DNA of 64,000 bases from Marinomonas aquiplantarum (GTDB lineage Bacteria > Pseudomonadota > Gammaproteobacteria > Pseudomonadales > Marinomonadaceae). A program made the translations under genes and the position numbers. The notes under the pieces are model-generated. The model was given only the letters and a program-made list of their open reading frames with translations. It was not told the origin of the DNA and did not search any database. The stretch is from NCBI RefSeq assembly GCF_003314975.1, contig NZ_QNRF01000004.1:186001-250000 (forward strand). Reading direction: 5' to 3'. Each line of letters opens with the position of its first letter. The stretch's first letter is position 1. Positions 1 to 10,575 of the stretch are shown here, piece after piece.

Positions 1-226
1 GTTGTTGCACGCCACTATTGGCTTCATTGCGCATGGTTTCTAAGACATCGTCACTGATGTAGTTATGAATCATGCTTGCAGCTTGAGGGTTGAGTGGTTC
101 CATAACGTGCATTAAAACGATTTTAGCCTGATGAGTTAGCGCTAAACTGAAAACCAATTCAATCGCAGATTGAGTTTGGTTTTCTAGATCACAAGCGTAA
201 AGTAGCGTGTTGATTTTCGGTAACAT
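1..226 (-). CDS. Universal stress protein (UspA family), N-terminal part
   Basis: The first 75 codons of a gene that runs off the left edge. The start reads MLPKINTLLYACDL, then a segment with AKIVLMHVMEPL. This is the beta1-alpha1-beta2 pattern of UspA-like proteins, which are cytoplasmic nucleotide-binding stress proteins. The ATP-binding G-2X-G-9X-G motif would lie in the missing C-terminal part, so nucleotide binding cannot be judged. The family call is by resemblance only. Confidence 0.7.
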   Translation of the reverse strand, partial: MLPKINTLLYACDLENQTQSAIELVFSLALTHQAKIVLMHVMEPLNPQAASMIHNYISDDVLETMRNEANSGVQQ

Positions 227-278
227 ATTAAGGCCCTCTTGTTATGTTCCTTGATCGGATCCTTTTAGCTTAGTCTCT

Positions 279-500
279 TTAGCTTTTTCTTTGCTGATCT
301 GCATCAATTATTTGTGTACTGATTTTGAGTGATGTGCTGGAAGCGCTGGAGGTATTAGGTTTGTTGACGTGATTGGCAAACAGAAAACAGCTGATTGATG
401 AGATAAAAATAAAGCTGATAAACAACATGCTCCAGTAATCAGTCGCTTTGCTATCGCGTTTATTGAGTTTGGTTGCTGGAACAAAGGCTTTCGTCTTCAT
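279..500 (-). CDS. Small single-pass membrane protein, probably iron-regulated
   Basis: A 73-residue protein of unknown family. A basic N-terminus (MKTKAFVPATKLNKRDSK) is followed by one hydrophobic segment at about residues 22-43 and a Ser/Thr-rich polar tail, so it is probably an inner-membrane protein. The start is well supported: AGGAGA lies 6 bases before the ATG. A near-consensus Fur box sits 32 bases upstream of the start codon, which suggests production under iron limitation. The size recalls small accessory subunits of iron or haem uptake genes, but no family motif is visible and no function is claimed. Confidence 0.65.
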   Translation of the reverse strand: MKTKAFVPATKLNKRDSKATDYWSMLFISFIFISSISCFLFANHVNKPNTSSASSTSLKISTQIIDADQQRKS

Positions 501-531
501 GACATTCTCCTTCTGTATCTGTTTATAGTTA

Positions 532-550
532 ATTAATGATAATCAATATC
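532..550. promoter_or_regulatory. Fur box
   Basis: The bases ATTAATGATAATCAATATC match the 19-base Fur consensus GATAATGATAATCATTATC at 16 of 19 positions, and at 15 of 16 over the inner core. It lies just upstream of the small membrane protein gene that starts at 500 on the minus strand. It is 130 bases from fklB on the other side, so the minus-strand gene is the likelier target. Confidence 0.75.
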
Positions 551-679
551 ATTTAAAAAAGCTATCTCTGTGATAACTATTTTCAACTGCTGACGGAGGG
601 GGCTGTGCCATGTTCCAAGCGGTTTGGCTATGTTATGATGGCGGCCTAATTTTTTAAGCGATAAAAAGAGAGTGTAAAC

Positions 680-1300
680 ATGTCAGAACTGTCGTTCGAC
701 TCAAATGAAGCAAAAATTGCATACGGCATTGGTCGTCAAATCGGTGATCAGCTACGTGGTAGTGATCTAGGTGAGTTGTCTTTAACGCATTTGTTCGCTG
801 CGATTGAAGACGCTTTGAACAATGCTGAAATGCGTGTTCCTGGTGCTGAGTTGGAAGCGGCATTTGCTGAACTTCAACAAAAAATGGAAGAGAAAAGCCG
901 TGCTGCTTCTGAAGAAAACATTGCAGCGGGTGAAGCTTTCCTAGCAGAAAACAAAGCGAAAGAAGGTATTCAGGTAACTGAATCAGGTTTACAGTACGAA
1001 GTACTTGAAGAAGGTACAGGTAACGTGCCAAGTGGTGATGCGACGGTTCGCGTTCATTACGAAGGTCGATTAACTGACGGCCAAGTTTTTGATAGCTCTA
1101 TTGCTCGTGGTGAGCCGATTGAGTTCCCACTAACTGGCGTGATTTCCGGTTGGACTGAAGGTCTACAGTTGATGAAAGAAGGTGCTAAATACCGTCTTAC
1201 TATCCCAGCTGAATTGGCTTACGGCGCACAAGGTGCTGGCGCTATGATCAAACCTCATTCTGTTCTTCAGTTTGATGTTGAATTGATCGCGATTGTTTAA
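680..1300 (+). CDS. fklB: FKBP-type peptidyl-prolyl cis-trans isomerase, FklB type
   Basis: 206 residues, the same length as E. coli FklB (FKBP22). The N-terminal half (about 1-95) is the charged helical dimerisation domain, starting MSELSFDSNEAKIAYGIGRQ. The C-terminal half (about 100-206) is the FKBP domain, with VRVHYEGRLTDGQVFDSS, GVISGWTEGLQLM and a closing YGAQGAGAMIKPHSVLQFDVEL. The protein speeds proline isomerisation during folding. No signal peptide is seen, so it is probably cytoplasmic. It is a single-gene unit with its own terminator directly downstream. Confidence 0.92.
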   Translation: MSELSFDSNEAKIAYGIGRQIGDQLRGSDLGELSLTHLFAAIEDALNNAEMRVPGAELEAAFAELQQKMEEKSRAASEENIAAGEAFLAENKAKEGIQVTESGLQYEVLEEGTGNVPSGDATVRVHYEGRLTDGQVFDSSIARGEPIEFPLTGVISGWTEGLQLMKEGAKYRLTIPAELAYGAQGAGAMIKPHSVLQFDVELIAIV

Positions 1301-1318
1301 TCGTTAGATTGGTTGTAT

Positions 1319-1350
1319 GAAAGCGAGCCCAAGTGGCTCGCTTTTTTTTT
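1319..1350 (+). terminator. Rho-independent terminator of fklB
   Basis: The stem AGCGAGCC / GGCTCGCT with a short loop is followed by an unbroken run of Ts, about 20 bases after the fklB stop codon. Confidence 0.9.
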
Positions 1351-1402
1351 GCTCATTTTTTATAGCAATATCGATTGTTTTAAGCCTATGAATAGGCCTT
1401 AT

Positions 1403-1819
1403 TTATATACTTCTTTCCATACGCACGTGAAGTTTTCCTGCTTCTAAAAAGACTTTGCCGTCTGAGCGAAAGTTTTGCTTTTCATAAAAGCTTTGTACTT
1501 CTACTTGTGCATTTAAAAATACAGTTTGAATTCCCATTTCTCTTGCCACTTGAACCGCTTTTCGTAGTAGACGTTCCCCATAGCCTTGATGTCGATAAGC
1601 AGGTAAAACGGCCAGTCGACCAATTTGGCCTTTTTCAGTTAAGCGGCAGGTACCAGTCGGCACAGCAGTAGTGCCAAAAGAGACAAAGTGTACAGCGTAT
1701 TGATCTTCATCATCCCATTCATCAATCGGGTCTATACCTTGCTCGATGATAAAGACTTGGGTGCGAACGAATTTAAGTTGTTCTTTGCTGCTGTTCCAAT
1801 CAGACGTTAGGATGTTCAT
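1403..1819 (-). CDS. GNAT family N-acetyltransferase
   Basis: 138 residues with the acetyl-CoA binding motif A, IGRLAVLPAYRHQGYGERLL (Q/R-x-x-G-x-G/A pattern), and the C-terminal FYEKQNF element of GNAT folds. The acetyl acceptor cannot be predicted. The overall layout resembles the ElaA/YjcF-like group of small stand-alone GNATs. Its start codon overlaps the stop of roxA by four bases, so it is probably translated from the same mRNA. Confidence 0.85.
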   Translation of the reverse strand: MNILTSDWNSSKEQLKFVRTQVFIIEQGIDPIDEWDDEDQYAVHFVSFGTTAVPTGTCRLTEKGQIGRLAVLPAYRHQGYGERLLRKAVQVAREMGIQTVFLNAQVEVQSFYEKQNFRSDGKVFLEAGKLHVRMERSI

Positions 1820-3039
1820 TCCTCGTCCTCTTCAGGTTCTGGTGCGGTAAGTTCAATCAGTCCTTGCTGACCCATTAGGAAACGAACAAGAGGTTCTAGA
1901 TCCTCATGTTGAGATAAGTCTAACCCAGAAAAATCAAATTCGCTCTGATCGCAAATCGCTTGAACAAACGTGGTTAATGTTTGAGCTACTATGATGTGTT
2001 CGCCATTGCAAAATACTTTAATGGCGTCAGTCGTATTGGCTTGTCGATAATAGCAAATACGAGCATCACCAGGACGGATAAAGGTCTTTCCTTGTTTGGC
2101 GGAAGAGAAAGCTTGATCTTGTTCAGCTTGGTTCAATGGTGATAAGTATTCAGGATATTTGCTTTCGCTCATGGTGTCGCCGAGCCATTCAGCCAAGAGA
2201 TCAGGTTGTTGTAATAAGCGATTTAACTCCTCTTGTAAGTAGCGAATATCGTCCTGATGAATTTCCGCACTGTGTGCTCTTTGCTCTGGTTCGGGGGCTG
2301 AAAAACGGCTTTTTTCATTGATGCTTTCACAGAGTTTATCGCGTATGCCGGTTAGCGCATCTTGTAGACTCGGTGCTCTAAAACCAATGGAATAGGTCAT
2401 GCAGTCATCGTCAAGCGCTCGGCCATTATGAGCAAAGTTGGGCGGCAAATACAAAATGTCGCCAGCCTCTAATGTCCAATCCATCTCAGGATCAGCTTGG
2501 AAGTTATCTAAGATGTGTAAGTCAATATTGGCCAAAGCTGAGTCTTGATAACTGTCGGGCCCTAAGACTTGCCAGCGGCGTTTACCGGAGACTTGTACAA
2601 GAAAGACATCGTATTGATCGTAATGTGGTCCAACGCTACCGCCTTCAGTGGCGTAGCTGACCATGACATCGTCTAATCGCCAGCTCGGTAAAAACTGGAA
2701 TTGCTCTTTTAAAGCTTGGATCTCTGGCACCCAATGATCAACCGCTTGCACCAGTAAAGTCCATTCTTTCTCCGGTAACTGAGTAAAGTGTTCTTCATCA
2801 AATGGGCCTTGTTGTAATGCCCAAGGGCGATCACCATGCTCAATGACAATACGTGATTCAACTTCTTCTTCCATGGCCATGCCAGCCAGTTCATTGGCGT
2901 CAAGTGGTGGCGTGAAATCCGCGAGACCAGCACGAATCAGCAGAGGTTTCTTCTGCCAATATTCAGTGATAAAAGTGTGCGCTGTCATGCCACCCAAAAT
3001 AGACAATGGAGAATGAAGGTCAATCATATTGTTGCTCAT
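1816..3039 (-). CDS. roxA: Ribosomal protein L16 arginine hydroxylase (cupin/JmjC)
   Basis: 407 residues of the RoxA/YcfD family, 2-oxoglutarate and Fe(II) dependent oxygenases that hydroxylate an arginine of ribosomal protein L16. The JmjC cupin core is visible. SVGPHYDQYDVFLVQVSGKR carries the HxD iron ligands, and YLPPNFAHNGRALDDD carries the distal histidine. The N-terminus has the family's entry YWQKKPLLIRAGL. The C-terminal winged-helix-like region ends in an acidic tail (EPEEDEE). It lies downstream of purB with a terminator between them, and overlaps the GNAT gene by four bases. Confidence 0.92.
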   Translation of the reverse strand: MSNNMIDLHSPLSILGGMTAHTFITEYWQKKPLLIRAGLADFTPPLDANELAGMAMEEEVESRIVIEHGDRPWALQQGPFDEEHFTQLPEKEWTLLVQAVDHWVPEIQALKEQFQFLPSWRLDDVMVSYATEGGSVGPHYDQYDVFLVQVSGKRRWQVLGPDSYQDSALANIDLHILDNFQADPEMDWTLEAGDILYLPPNFAHNGRALDDDCMTYSIGFRAPSLQDALTGIRDKLCESINEKSRFSAPEPEQRAHSAEIHQDDIRYLQEELNRLLQQPDLLAEWLGDTMSESKYPEYLSPLNQAEQDQAFSSAKQGKTFIRPGDARICYYRQANTTDAIKVFCNGEHIIVAQTLTTFVQAICDQSEFDFSGLDLSQHEDLEPLVRFLMGQQGLIELTAPEPEEDEE

Positions 3040-3065
3040 TAGAATGAATAATAATCTGTTATTAG

Positions 3066-3099
3066 AGACAAAAAAGAGCCGATAAATCGGCCCTTTTTC
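3066..3099 (-). terminator. Rho-independent terminator of purB
   Basis: Read on the minus strand, the stem GCCGAT / ATCGGC (extended by GG / CT pairs) is followed by a T run. It lies about 25 bases after the purB stop codon. It may be partly bidirectional, because Ts flank both sides. Confidence 0.75.
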
Positions 3100-3120
3100 T
3101 CTTAACTCAATGTCGTTTCC

Positions 3121-4530
<1,410 letters not shown>

Positions 4531-4584
4531 CTATTATAGGCAAAAGCAAGACGGTAATACAGGGATATGAGGCGAGGTTAGGCA

Positions 4585-4624
4585 TAAAAAAGCCCTGTAT
4601 TGTCATTTCGACAATACAGGGCTT
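4585..4624 (-). terminator. Rho-independent terminator of icd
   Basis: A 15-base perfect stem (4590-4604 with 4610-4624) has a five-base loop. On the minus strand it is followed by six Ts. It lies 24 bases past the icd stop. Confidence 0.92.
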
Positions 4625-4647
4625 GGTATTACGCGGTTAGCGAAAAC

Positions 4648-6867
4648 TTATAGTGACGCCAACGCTTGATTGAAGGTTGCACTCGGACGCATGATCTTAG
4701 CAACTTCGTCTAAGTTCATGTGGTAGTAACCAGACAAGTTCGCAGGTTTACCTTGTACTTCCGCCAATTCCGCAACAATTTTCGCTTCATTGTCTGTTAG
4801 CTGTTTTGCTAATGGAGCGAATTTCGCAGCCAGAGCGGCATCGTCTGTTTGTGCAGCCAATTCTTGTGCCCAATACATGGCCAAATAGAAGTGGCTACCA
4901 CGGTTGTCGATTTCACCTGTTTTACGAGATGGTGACTTGTTGGTATCCAACAATTTACCAGTTGCTTTGTCTAGGCAGCTTGCCAAGATTTTTGCTTTCT
5001 CGTTGCCGTGTTTGATACCAAGCTCTTCGAAAGATACGGCGACTGCTAAGAATTCACCTAGAGAATCCCAACGTAAGTGGTTTTCTTCCATCAATTGTTG
5101 AACGTGTTTTGGTGCTGAACCACCCGCGCCTGTTTCATACATACCACCGCCATTTAGCATTGGTACGATAGACAACATTTTCGCAGAGGTGCCCAATTCC
5201 ATGATTGGGAACAAATCGGTTAGGTAATCACGTAATACGTTACCAGTCACAGAAATGGTGTCTAGGCCACGTACAATACGTTCCATTGAGAAACGGATTG
5301 CTTCGTTGTAAGGCATGATGCGAATATCTAGACCTTCAAGATCGTGTTCTTGTAGGTACTTCTCAACTTTTTTACGTAATTGCGCATCGTGAGCACGTTC
5401 TTCTTCTAGCCAGAAGACAGCTGGTGTGTTTGATTGACGTGCACGCGTCACACCCAATTTCACCCAGTCACGGATTGGTGCGTCTTTGGTTTGACAAGCA
5501 CGCCAAATATCACCTTGTTCAACGTCATGTTGCATCAACACATTGCCTTGCTCATCAACAACGCGCATGGTGCCGTTTGCTGGCAGTTCAAATGTCTTAT
5601 CGTGTGAACCGTATTCTTCCGCTTTTTGCGCCATCAAACCAACGTTTGGCACAGTCCCCATGGTAACTGGATCAAATGCACCGTTGGTCTTACAGAAGTT
5701 AATAACTTCTTGGTAAATACGCGCGTAAGTACTTTCTGGCATGACCGCTTTCGCGTCGTGAGCTTTACCGTCACGGCCCCACATTTTACCAGAGTTACGA
5801 ATCATCGCAGGCATAGAAGCATCGACGATTACGTCACTTGGTACGTGAAGGTTAGTAATGCCTTTATCAGAATCTACCATCGCAAGCTCTGGGCGTGAGT
5901 TGTAGACGTCTTGGATCGCTTGTTTGATTTCTTCTTGTTGTGCTTCTGGAAGTGTTTTGATTTTGTCGTAAACACTGCCTAGACCGTTATTTGGGTTAAC
6001 ACCGATTTCTTTGAAAAGTTCACCGTATTTTTCAAATACGTCTTTGTAGAAAACTGTTACAGCATGACCAAATACGATTGGGTGAGATACCTTCATCATG
6101 GTCGCTTTTACGTGAAGAGACCACATGATGTCGTTTTCTTTGGCATCTTGTAGAGTGTCTTCAAAGAAAGCGCGTAGTTTCTTGCTGCTCATGTTCATGC
6201 TGTCTAGTACTTCTCCAGCAATCAAAGGCAGAGTTTTCTTCACTTCAACGGAACCGTCTTGACCAACAAATTCGATGCGAACAGTTTGGTCTTTTTCCAT
6301 AGTGATGGATTGTTCAGAAGAGAAGAAGTCGCCGCCACGCATGTAATCAGCGTGAGAAGTTGATGTTTTCTTCCATTTGCCCATTGAATGAGGGTTTTTG
6401 CGAGCAAAACCTTTTACGGCAGCAGGTGCGCGACGGTCTGAGTTACCTTGACGAAGAACTGGGTTAACGGCACTACCAAGTACTTTAGCGTAACGTGCTT
6501 GAGCGTCTTTTTCGGCGTCAGTGGTTGGATTCTCTGGGTACTCAGGAAGGTCGTAACCTTGTGCATTCAATTCTTTGATTGCTGCGTTTAGCTGAGGCAA
6601 AGAGGCACTGATGTTAGGCAGCTTTACGATGTTTGCTTCTGGAGAAGCGGTAAGTTTACCTAGAAATTTAAGGCCATCAGGAGCTTGTTTGTCAGCTGGT
6701 AAAGTATCAGAAAAAGCAGCGATGATACGGCTTGCTAAAGAGATATCTGTTAATTCTAGCTCGATGTCTGCTTCTTTTGCGAAAGTGCCAAAAATTGGCA
6801 GCAAAGACGATGTTGCTAATGCTGGTGCTTCATCGGTCAACGTGTAGTAGATGGTTTGTTTCGACAT
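4648..6867 (-). CDS. icd: Isocitrate dehydrogenase, NADP-dependent, monomeric type
   Basis: 739 residues, the size of the monomeric IDH-II family (about 740) rather than the 416-residue dimeric E. coli type. It oxidatively decarboxylates isocitrate to 2-oxoglutarate with NADP. Family landmarks are [18 protein letters not shown], with the serine at the substrate site, [40 protein letters not shown] and [19 protein letters not shown]. The single-gene unit has its own strong terminator. No second, dimeric icd gene is present in the window. Confidence 0.96.
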   Translation of the reverse strand: MSKQTIYYTLTDEAPALATSSLLPIFGTFAKEADIELELTDISLASRIIAAFSDTLPADKQAPDGLKFLGKLTASPEANIVKLPNISASLPQLNAAIKELNAQGYDLPEYPENPTTDAEKDAQARYAKVLGSAVNPVLRQGNSDRRAPAAVKGFARKNPHSMGKWKKTSTSHADYMRGGDFFSSEQSITMEKDQTVRIEFVGQDGSVEVKKTLPLIAGEVLDSMNMSSKKLRAFFEDTLQDAKENDIMWSLHVKATMMKVSHPIVFGHAVTVFYKDVFEKYGELFKEIGVNPNNGLGSVYDKIKTLPEAQQEEIKQAIQDVYNSRPELAMVDSDKGITNLHVPSDVIVDASMPAMIRNSGKMWGRDGKAHDAKAVMPESTYARIYQEVINFCKTNGAFDPVTMGTVPNVGLMAQKAEEYGSHDKTFELPANGTMRVVDEQGNVLMQHDVEQGDIWRACQTKDAPIRDWVKLGVTRARQSNTPAVFWLEEERAHDAQLRKKVEKYLQEHDLEGLDIRIMPYNEAIRFSMERIVRGLDTISVTGNVLRDYLTDLFPIMELGTSAKMLSIVPMLNGGGMYETGAGGSAPKHVQQLMEENHLRWDSLGEFLAVAVSFEELGIKHGNEKAKILASCLDKATGKLLDTNKSPSRKTGEIDNRGSHFYLAMYWAQELAAQTDDAALAAKFAPLAKQLTDNEAKIVAELAEVQGKPANLSGYYHMNLDEVAKIMRPSATFNQALASL

Positions 6868-7058
6868 GTAATTCCCCTAACATTTCAGGCGTTATGCCCA
6901 TTGGATCGAAGATGACTTTTACCCGCCATTCCTAATTTTAACAAAACTGAGATGGTTAAAAATTTGCCCGACATACTAACGAAAAAATGCATTCAGAGAT
7001 ATCGGTTGCAAACTATACTCGTAATTAACGCAAGTTATTCTTGTGTATTTTTGCGCAT

Positions 7059-7086
7059 TAAAAAAGGTCTTTGCGACCTTTTTTAA
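7059..7086 (-). terminator. Rho-independent terminator of hflD
   Basis: The stem AAAAAGGTC / GACCTTTTT has a short TTTGC loop and A/T runs on both sides, directly downstream of the hflD stop codon. The flanking runs could let it work in both directions. Confidence 0.85.
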
Positions 7087-7089
7087 TAA

Positions 7090-7719
7090 TTAACTGCGTG
7101 AATCTAATGCGTTCAACAGGGCTTTTCGTTTAAAAATAAGATGCCAGCGTTTACCGCCTAATTGACGCCATAACATTGCGGCTCTGACGCCAGCCATCAG
7201 AATAGCGCGAACTTGGTTGGCAACGTGGGCCTGCTGTAAAAAGCGACTGTCACCATGCACTTGAATTCGAAATGGCAATTTACTGAGGGTGTCCTGATAC
7301 ATGCCGGAGATGGAGGCCATGATGTTTTCGTGTAACACCGAATCATAATGCTCTTTTTTACCCGCGATCTGAGTGATTTGCTGACCAATTTGGGACAACA
7401 TCTCAGGGTGCTTTGCCAATTTATTTTCAAGATGAATCAAACTCAGAGTGTATCTTAAGGTATCAGGGTTCACGCTGTTACGGTCTTTACCCAGCGCTTG
7501 TTTGGTAATCTTGCGACCAATCGCTAGGTTGCTTTGACAATCCCACTGACCACCATAGATGTCTTCGGTTTGATCTGCATTGAGCATCAACACACTGTCG
7601 ATTAAGGGTTGCAGATAGGTCTTGTCTGCTTGACCTGTCTTAGCTAGATTGGCGACCAACTCCGCAGCTTGGAAAACGGCAGATAGGGCAATGGTTTGCT
7701 CTTTTTCTCTGTTACTCAC
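7090..7719 (-). CDS. hflD: High frequency lysogenization protein HflD homologue
   Basis: 209 residues, family length about 210. It starts near MSNREKEQTIALSAVFQAAE and contains the conserved LTLIHLE-like segment TLRYTLSLIHLENKLAKHP and the closing VRAILMAGVRAAMLWRQLGG. In E. coli HflD is a peripheral inner-membrane protein that binds phage lambda CII. Its housekeeping role is unclear. The position directly after mnmA is the family's standard neighbourhood. Confidence 0.92.
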   Translation of the reverse strand: MSNREKEQTIALSAVFQAAELVANLAKTGQADKTYLQPLIDSVLMLNADQTEDIYGGQWDCQSNLAIGRKITKQALGKDRNSVNPDTLRYTLSLIHLENKLAKHPEMLSQIGQQITQIAGKKEHYDSVLHENIMASISGMYQDTLSKLPFRIQVHGDSRFLQQAHVANQVRAILMAGVRAAMLWRQLGGKRWHLIFKRKALLNALDSRS

Positions 7720-7785
7720 GTTATCTACTCTTTTTCTATTTTGCGTGTTATCCGGTAATGAAATTAAAGCGTTTTGAACTCAGGG

Positions 7786-8907
7786 CTATTTATTAAAAGC
7801 AATGTTAATGATGCCGCCGCCTAAGCAGACATCGTCTAGATAAAATACCACGGACTGGCCAGGAGTGATGGCTCTTTGTGGTTCTTTAAACGACACTTCT
7901 ATACGGCCATCGGCTAATTCGCTAAGCGTACATTCTTGGTCTGGCTGACGGTAACGACATTTTGCTTTACAGGTCAGTGGGAAGTTTGGTTTTTCACGCG
8001 CTACCCAATCAAAGTTATCGGCAATTAAATGAGTTTTAAAAAGTGACTCATGCTGGCCCCCTTGAGTCACCATAAGTACATTGCGCTCTAAATCTTTTTC
8101 CACTACGTACCAAGGGTCATCCGAGTAGTTTGCCAAACCACCAATTCCCAAACCTTGACGCTGACCAATTGTGTGGTACATCAAACCGTGGTGGCGGCCA
8201 ATTTTATCGCCCTCAAGTGTTTCGATGTCGCCGGGTTGGGCGGGCAAATATTGTTCAAGAAAGTCTTTGAAGCGACGTTCGCCGATGAAGCAAATACCAG
8301 TGCTGTCTTTTTTGTTGTGGGTGATTAGGTCGTGTTCTTCTGCTAAACGACGTACTTCTGGTTTTTCTAATTCGCCTACAGGGAAAAGAGATTTAGCAAT
8401 TTCGTCTTTTCCTACCGCGTGTAAAAAGTAGCTTTGATCTTTATTGTTGTCTAAACCTTTTAGCAAGACTGGCTCGCCATTTTGCTCGCCGCGACGAACA
8501 TAATGACCTGTGGCGATGAAATCAGCGCCCAAAGCGACAGCGTATTCAAGGAAGGCTTTGAATTTGATTTCTTTGTTGCACAAGATGTCTGGGTTAGGCG
8601 TTCGGCCTGCTTTGTATTCGGCCAAGAAGTGTTCAAAGACATTGTCCCAGTACTCAGCAGCAAAGTTGGCAGTATGAAGTTTGATGCCTAACTTATCGCA
8701 GACGGCTTGAGCGTCGGCTAAATCTTCTTTGGCGGTGCAGTATTCTGTGCCGTCATCTTCATCCCAGTTCTTCATGAACAGGCCTTCAACCTGATAACCC
8801 TGCTGCATTAAGATTAAAGCTGATACAGAGGAGTCAACACCGCCTGACATACCGACGATGACTTTTTGGGCGCTGTTTGTGTTGTTCACAAGGGAGCTGT
8901 CGTTCAT
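7786..8907 (-). CDS. mnmA: tRNA-specific 2-thiouridylase MnmA
   Basis: 373 residues from the preferred ATG at 8907 (E. coli 368). GAGAAAG lies just before that codon. An in-frame ATG at 8952 would add 15 residues of no visible family similarity. MnmA thiolates U34 of tRNA-Lys, -Glu and -Gln. The PP-loop ATP motif [16 protein letters not shown], the catalytic cysteine region [14 protein letters not shown] and the second cysteine in [19 protein letters not shown] are all present. The sulfur donor chain TusD-TusC-TusB-TusE is encoded at 23.8-25.1 kb in this window. It sits between nudJ and hflD, the E. coli order. Confidence 0.96.
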   Translation of the reverse strand: MNDSSLVNNTNSAQKVIVGMSGGVDSSVSALILMQQGYQVEGLFMKNWDEDDGTEYCTAKEDLADAQAVCDKLGIKLHTANFAAEYWDNVFEHFLAEYKAGRTPNPDILCNKEIKFKAFLEYAVALGADFIATGHYVRRGEQNGEPVLLKGLDNNKDQSYFLHAVGKDEIAKSLFPVGELEKPEVRRLAEEHDLITHNKKDSTGICFIGERRFKDFLEQYLPAQPGDIETLEGDKIGRHHGLMYHTIGQRQGLGIGGLANYSDDPWYVVEKDLERNVLMVTQGGQHESLFKTHLIADNFDWVAREKPNFPLTCKAKCRYRQPDQECTLSELADGRIEVSFKEPQRAITPGQSVVFYLDDVCLGGGIINIAFNK

Positions 8908-9030
8908 TCTTTCTCTATTCTCATTGTTAGAGAGGCTTGGCCTCAAATACATTTATTGGCGAAGATTGTACCATTTTCATTTCCATGGATGCGAATAGCG
9001 CAAAGATATTGACGGCTTATTCCTATCTTT

Positions 9031-9516
9031 TTAACTATTTGCTGGCGTTAAAAATTGCTTGGATAAAAAGGTTAAAGGCAATGTGGGGTTGTTTTGTGCA
9101 TCTTCAATACAGGCATTAATGAGTGGGCTGCGATGAGGGAAGCTTTGTATCTCTTCCCAGCTAAGCCAGTGTGACGAGATAATGTCGTCGTCCAATTGAT
9201 CACTGATGTATTGGACTGGGCGGCATAAGATGCACAGTCGATGATAGGTGTCGGCGCCTTTGTAGGGGGTAAACGCGTATAAACCGACTAGCCCAATCGG
9301 TTCCACTAACCAGCCAGATTCTTCTTGTGTTTCACGGATCACCGCTTGTAATACGTCCTCGTTATTTTCGACGTGCCCTGCTGGTTGATTGAGTACGACC
9401 TGGTTGTCTTGCCACTCTTTTACCATGAGATACTTTTGGTCTTTCTGGACGAGGGCCGCGACGGTTAGGTGTGGTAGCCTGTTTCTTTCTTTGTTGCTCA
9501 AACTGATTAACCTCAT
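9031..9516 (-). CDS. nudJ: Nudix hydrolase, NudJ-like
   Basis: 161 residues. The complete Nudix box is GHVENNEDVLQAVIRETQEESGW, described here as G-x5-E-x7-R-E-x2-E-E-S-G, and is preceded by LNQPA as in NudJ. The E. coli enzyme hydrolyses nucleoside triphosphates and thiamine pyrophosphates. The gene lies upstream of mnmA, as in E. coli. Its first 51 codons overlap the last 51 codons of rluE in another frame. The Nudix fold begins at about residue 14 (LPHLTVAALVQKDQKYLMVK), so most of the overlap is conserved protein. Confidence 0.9.
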   Translation of the reverse strand: MRLISLSNKERNRLPHLTVAALVQKDQKYLMVKEWQDNQVVLNQPAGHVENNEDVLQAVIRETQEESGWLVEPIGLVGLYAFTPYKGADTYHRLCILCRPVQYISDQLDDDIISSHWLSWEEIQSFPHRSPLINACIEDAQNNPTLPLTFLSKQFLTPANS

Positions 9517-10072
9517 ATTGCAATTCGCTAGTGGTATCCGTGTATTGCCATTCTCCAGGGGCTAGGTCGTCGAGTGTGTATGGGCCGATAGCGTAGCGAA
9601 TTAATCTTAGGGTAGGGAATCCAACCGCCGCAGTCATACGTCGAACTTGGCGGTTTTTTCCTTCGTGTATTTGCAGACTAAGCCAGCTTGTTGGGATGTT
9701 TTTACGCTCTCTTACCGGAGGGGTTCGAGACCAAATGTCGGGCGTCGTCATACGCTTGGCTTGAGCGGGTTTAGTGAGGCCATCTTTTAGTTCAACACCG
9801 TGTCTCAGTTGTTCAAGTGCTTGGTCTGAAATGTCACCCTCGACTTGTACCCAATAGGTTTTAGGCATTTTGAATTTTGGTGATGCGATAAGGTGCTGCA
9901 GGGGGCCTTGGTTGGTCAGTAACAACAAACCTTCTGAATCATAGTCTAAGCGTCCCGCTGAGTAAAAATCTGGAACGTCAATAAAACTGGATAGCGCCAT
10001 TTTATCGTCTTCAGAGGTAAATTGGCTTAATACTTGGAAGGGTTTATTAAATCTAATTAAATGGCTTGGCAT
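9362..10072 (-). CDS. rluE: 23S rRNA pseudouridine synthase RluE-like
   Basis: 236 residues. The RsuA/RluB/E/F family catalytic segment is AGRLDYDSEGLLLLTNQG, with the nucleophilic Asp in RLDYDSEG. The binding elements EGKNRQVRRMTAAVGFPTLR and APGEWQ also fit. RluE modifies U2457 of 23S rRNA in E. coli. There is no S4 domain, as expected for RluE. The catalytic domain ends near residue 178. The remaining basic tail (rich in Arg, Lys, Pro) is written entirely within the nudJ start, so it may be an overprinted extension. Confidence 0.9.
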   Translation of the reverse strand: MPSHLIRFNKPFQVLSQFTSEDDKMALSSFIDVPDFYSAGRLDYDSEGLLLLTNQGPLQHLIASPKFKMPKTYWVQVEGDISDQALEQLRHGVELKDGLTKPAQAKRMTTPDIWSRTPPVRERKNIPTSWLSLQIHEGKNRQVRRMTAAVGFPTLRLIRYAIGPYTLDDLAPGEWQYTDTTSELQYEVNQFEQQRKKQATTPNRRGPRPERPKVSHGKRVARQPGRTQSTSRARRK

Positions 10073-10120
10073 ATTGGGCTAAAGATTCGCTTATATCAGT
10101 GATATAGAAGGCAAAGGGAA

Positions 10121-10153
10121 ATATCTTACTTCTGTTGAAAGGAAGTAAGATAT
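10121..10153. terminator. Strong hairpin between cspD and rluE
   Basis: A perfect 12-base stem (10121-10132 with 10142-10153) has a 9-base loop. It lies about 45 bases after the cspD stop and 50 bases before the rluE start. The T run is weak on both strands, so it could be the cspD terminator, an mRNA-stabilising 3' end or an attenuator. Confidence 0.6.
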
Positions 10154-10196
10154 CAAAATCGGCCCCAAATATCGACGATGGAAATGGCAGCGTAGT

Positions 10197-10475
10197 TTAG
10201 GCGGGGTGAGCTTCCTTTTTGTGTTCTTCTTTTACACTCTCATTTTCTGGAGGCTTATTGTCCACGTCCGTTGAGATGGGGGTTATGTCAATTGCGTGCA
10301 AGCCGCGCTCTCCTGGCTCAACATCAAAGGTGACAGCCTGGCCTGCTTTTAAGGTTTTATAGCCTTCAACATTAATGGCGGAATAATGAATAAATAAGTC
10401 TTCATTAAAATCCTCAGACACAATAAAGCCATAGCCTTTCGCATTGTTGAACCACTTTACGGATCCATGATGCAT
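10197..10475 (-). CDS. cspD: Cold-shock-like protein CspD with C-terminal extension
   Basis: 92 residues. The cold shock domain occupies 1-69 with both RNP motifs, GYGFI (RNP1, KGYGFIVSE) and LFIHY (RNP2), plus the entry GSVKWFNNAKG. The tail (about 23 residues, DNKPPENESVKEEHKKEAHPA) is acidic and basic, low in complexity and absent from the 74-residue E. coli protein. The divergent position next to clpS-clpA is the classic cspD location. E. coli CspD binds single-stranded nucleic acid and blocks replication in stationary phase. That role is inferred from family. Confidence 0.9.
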   Translation of the reverse strand: MHHGSVKWFNNAKGYGFIVSEDFNEDLFIHYSAINVEGYKTLKAGQAVTFDVEPGERGLHAIDITPISTDVDNKPPENESVKEEHKKEAHPA

Positions 10476-10575
10476 GAGTCACTCCTTATCCACTCAAGAT
10501 ATTAAATCGATGTTAAAAATTGCGTCGGCATGCCTTAGGGCTCGAGCTTTTGGCTGCTTCAGCGTTATCTGTTTA

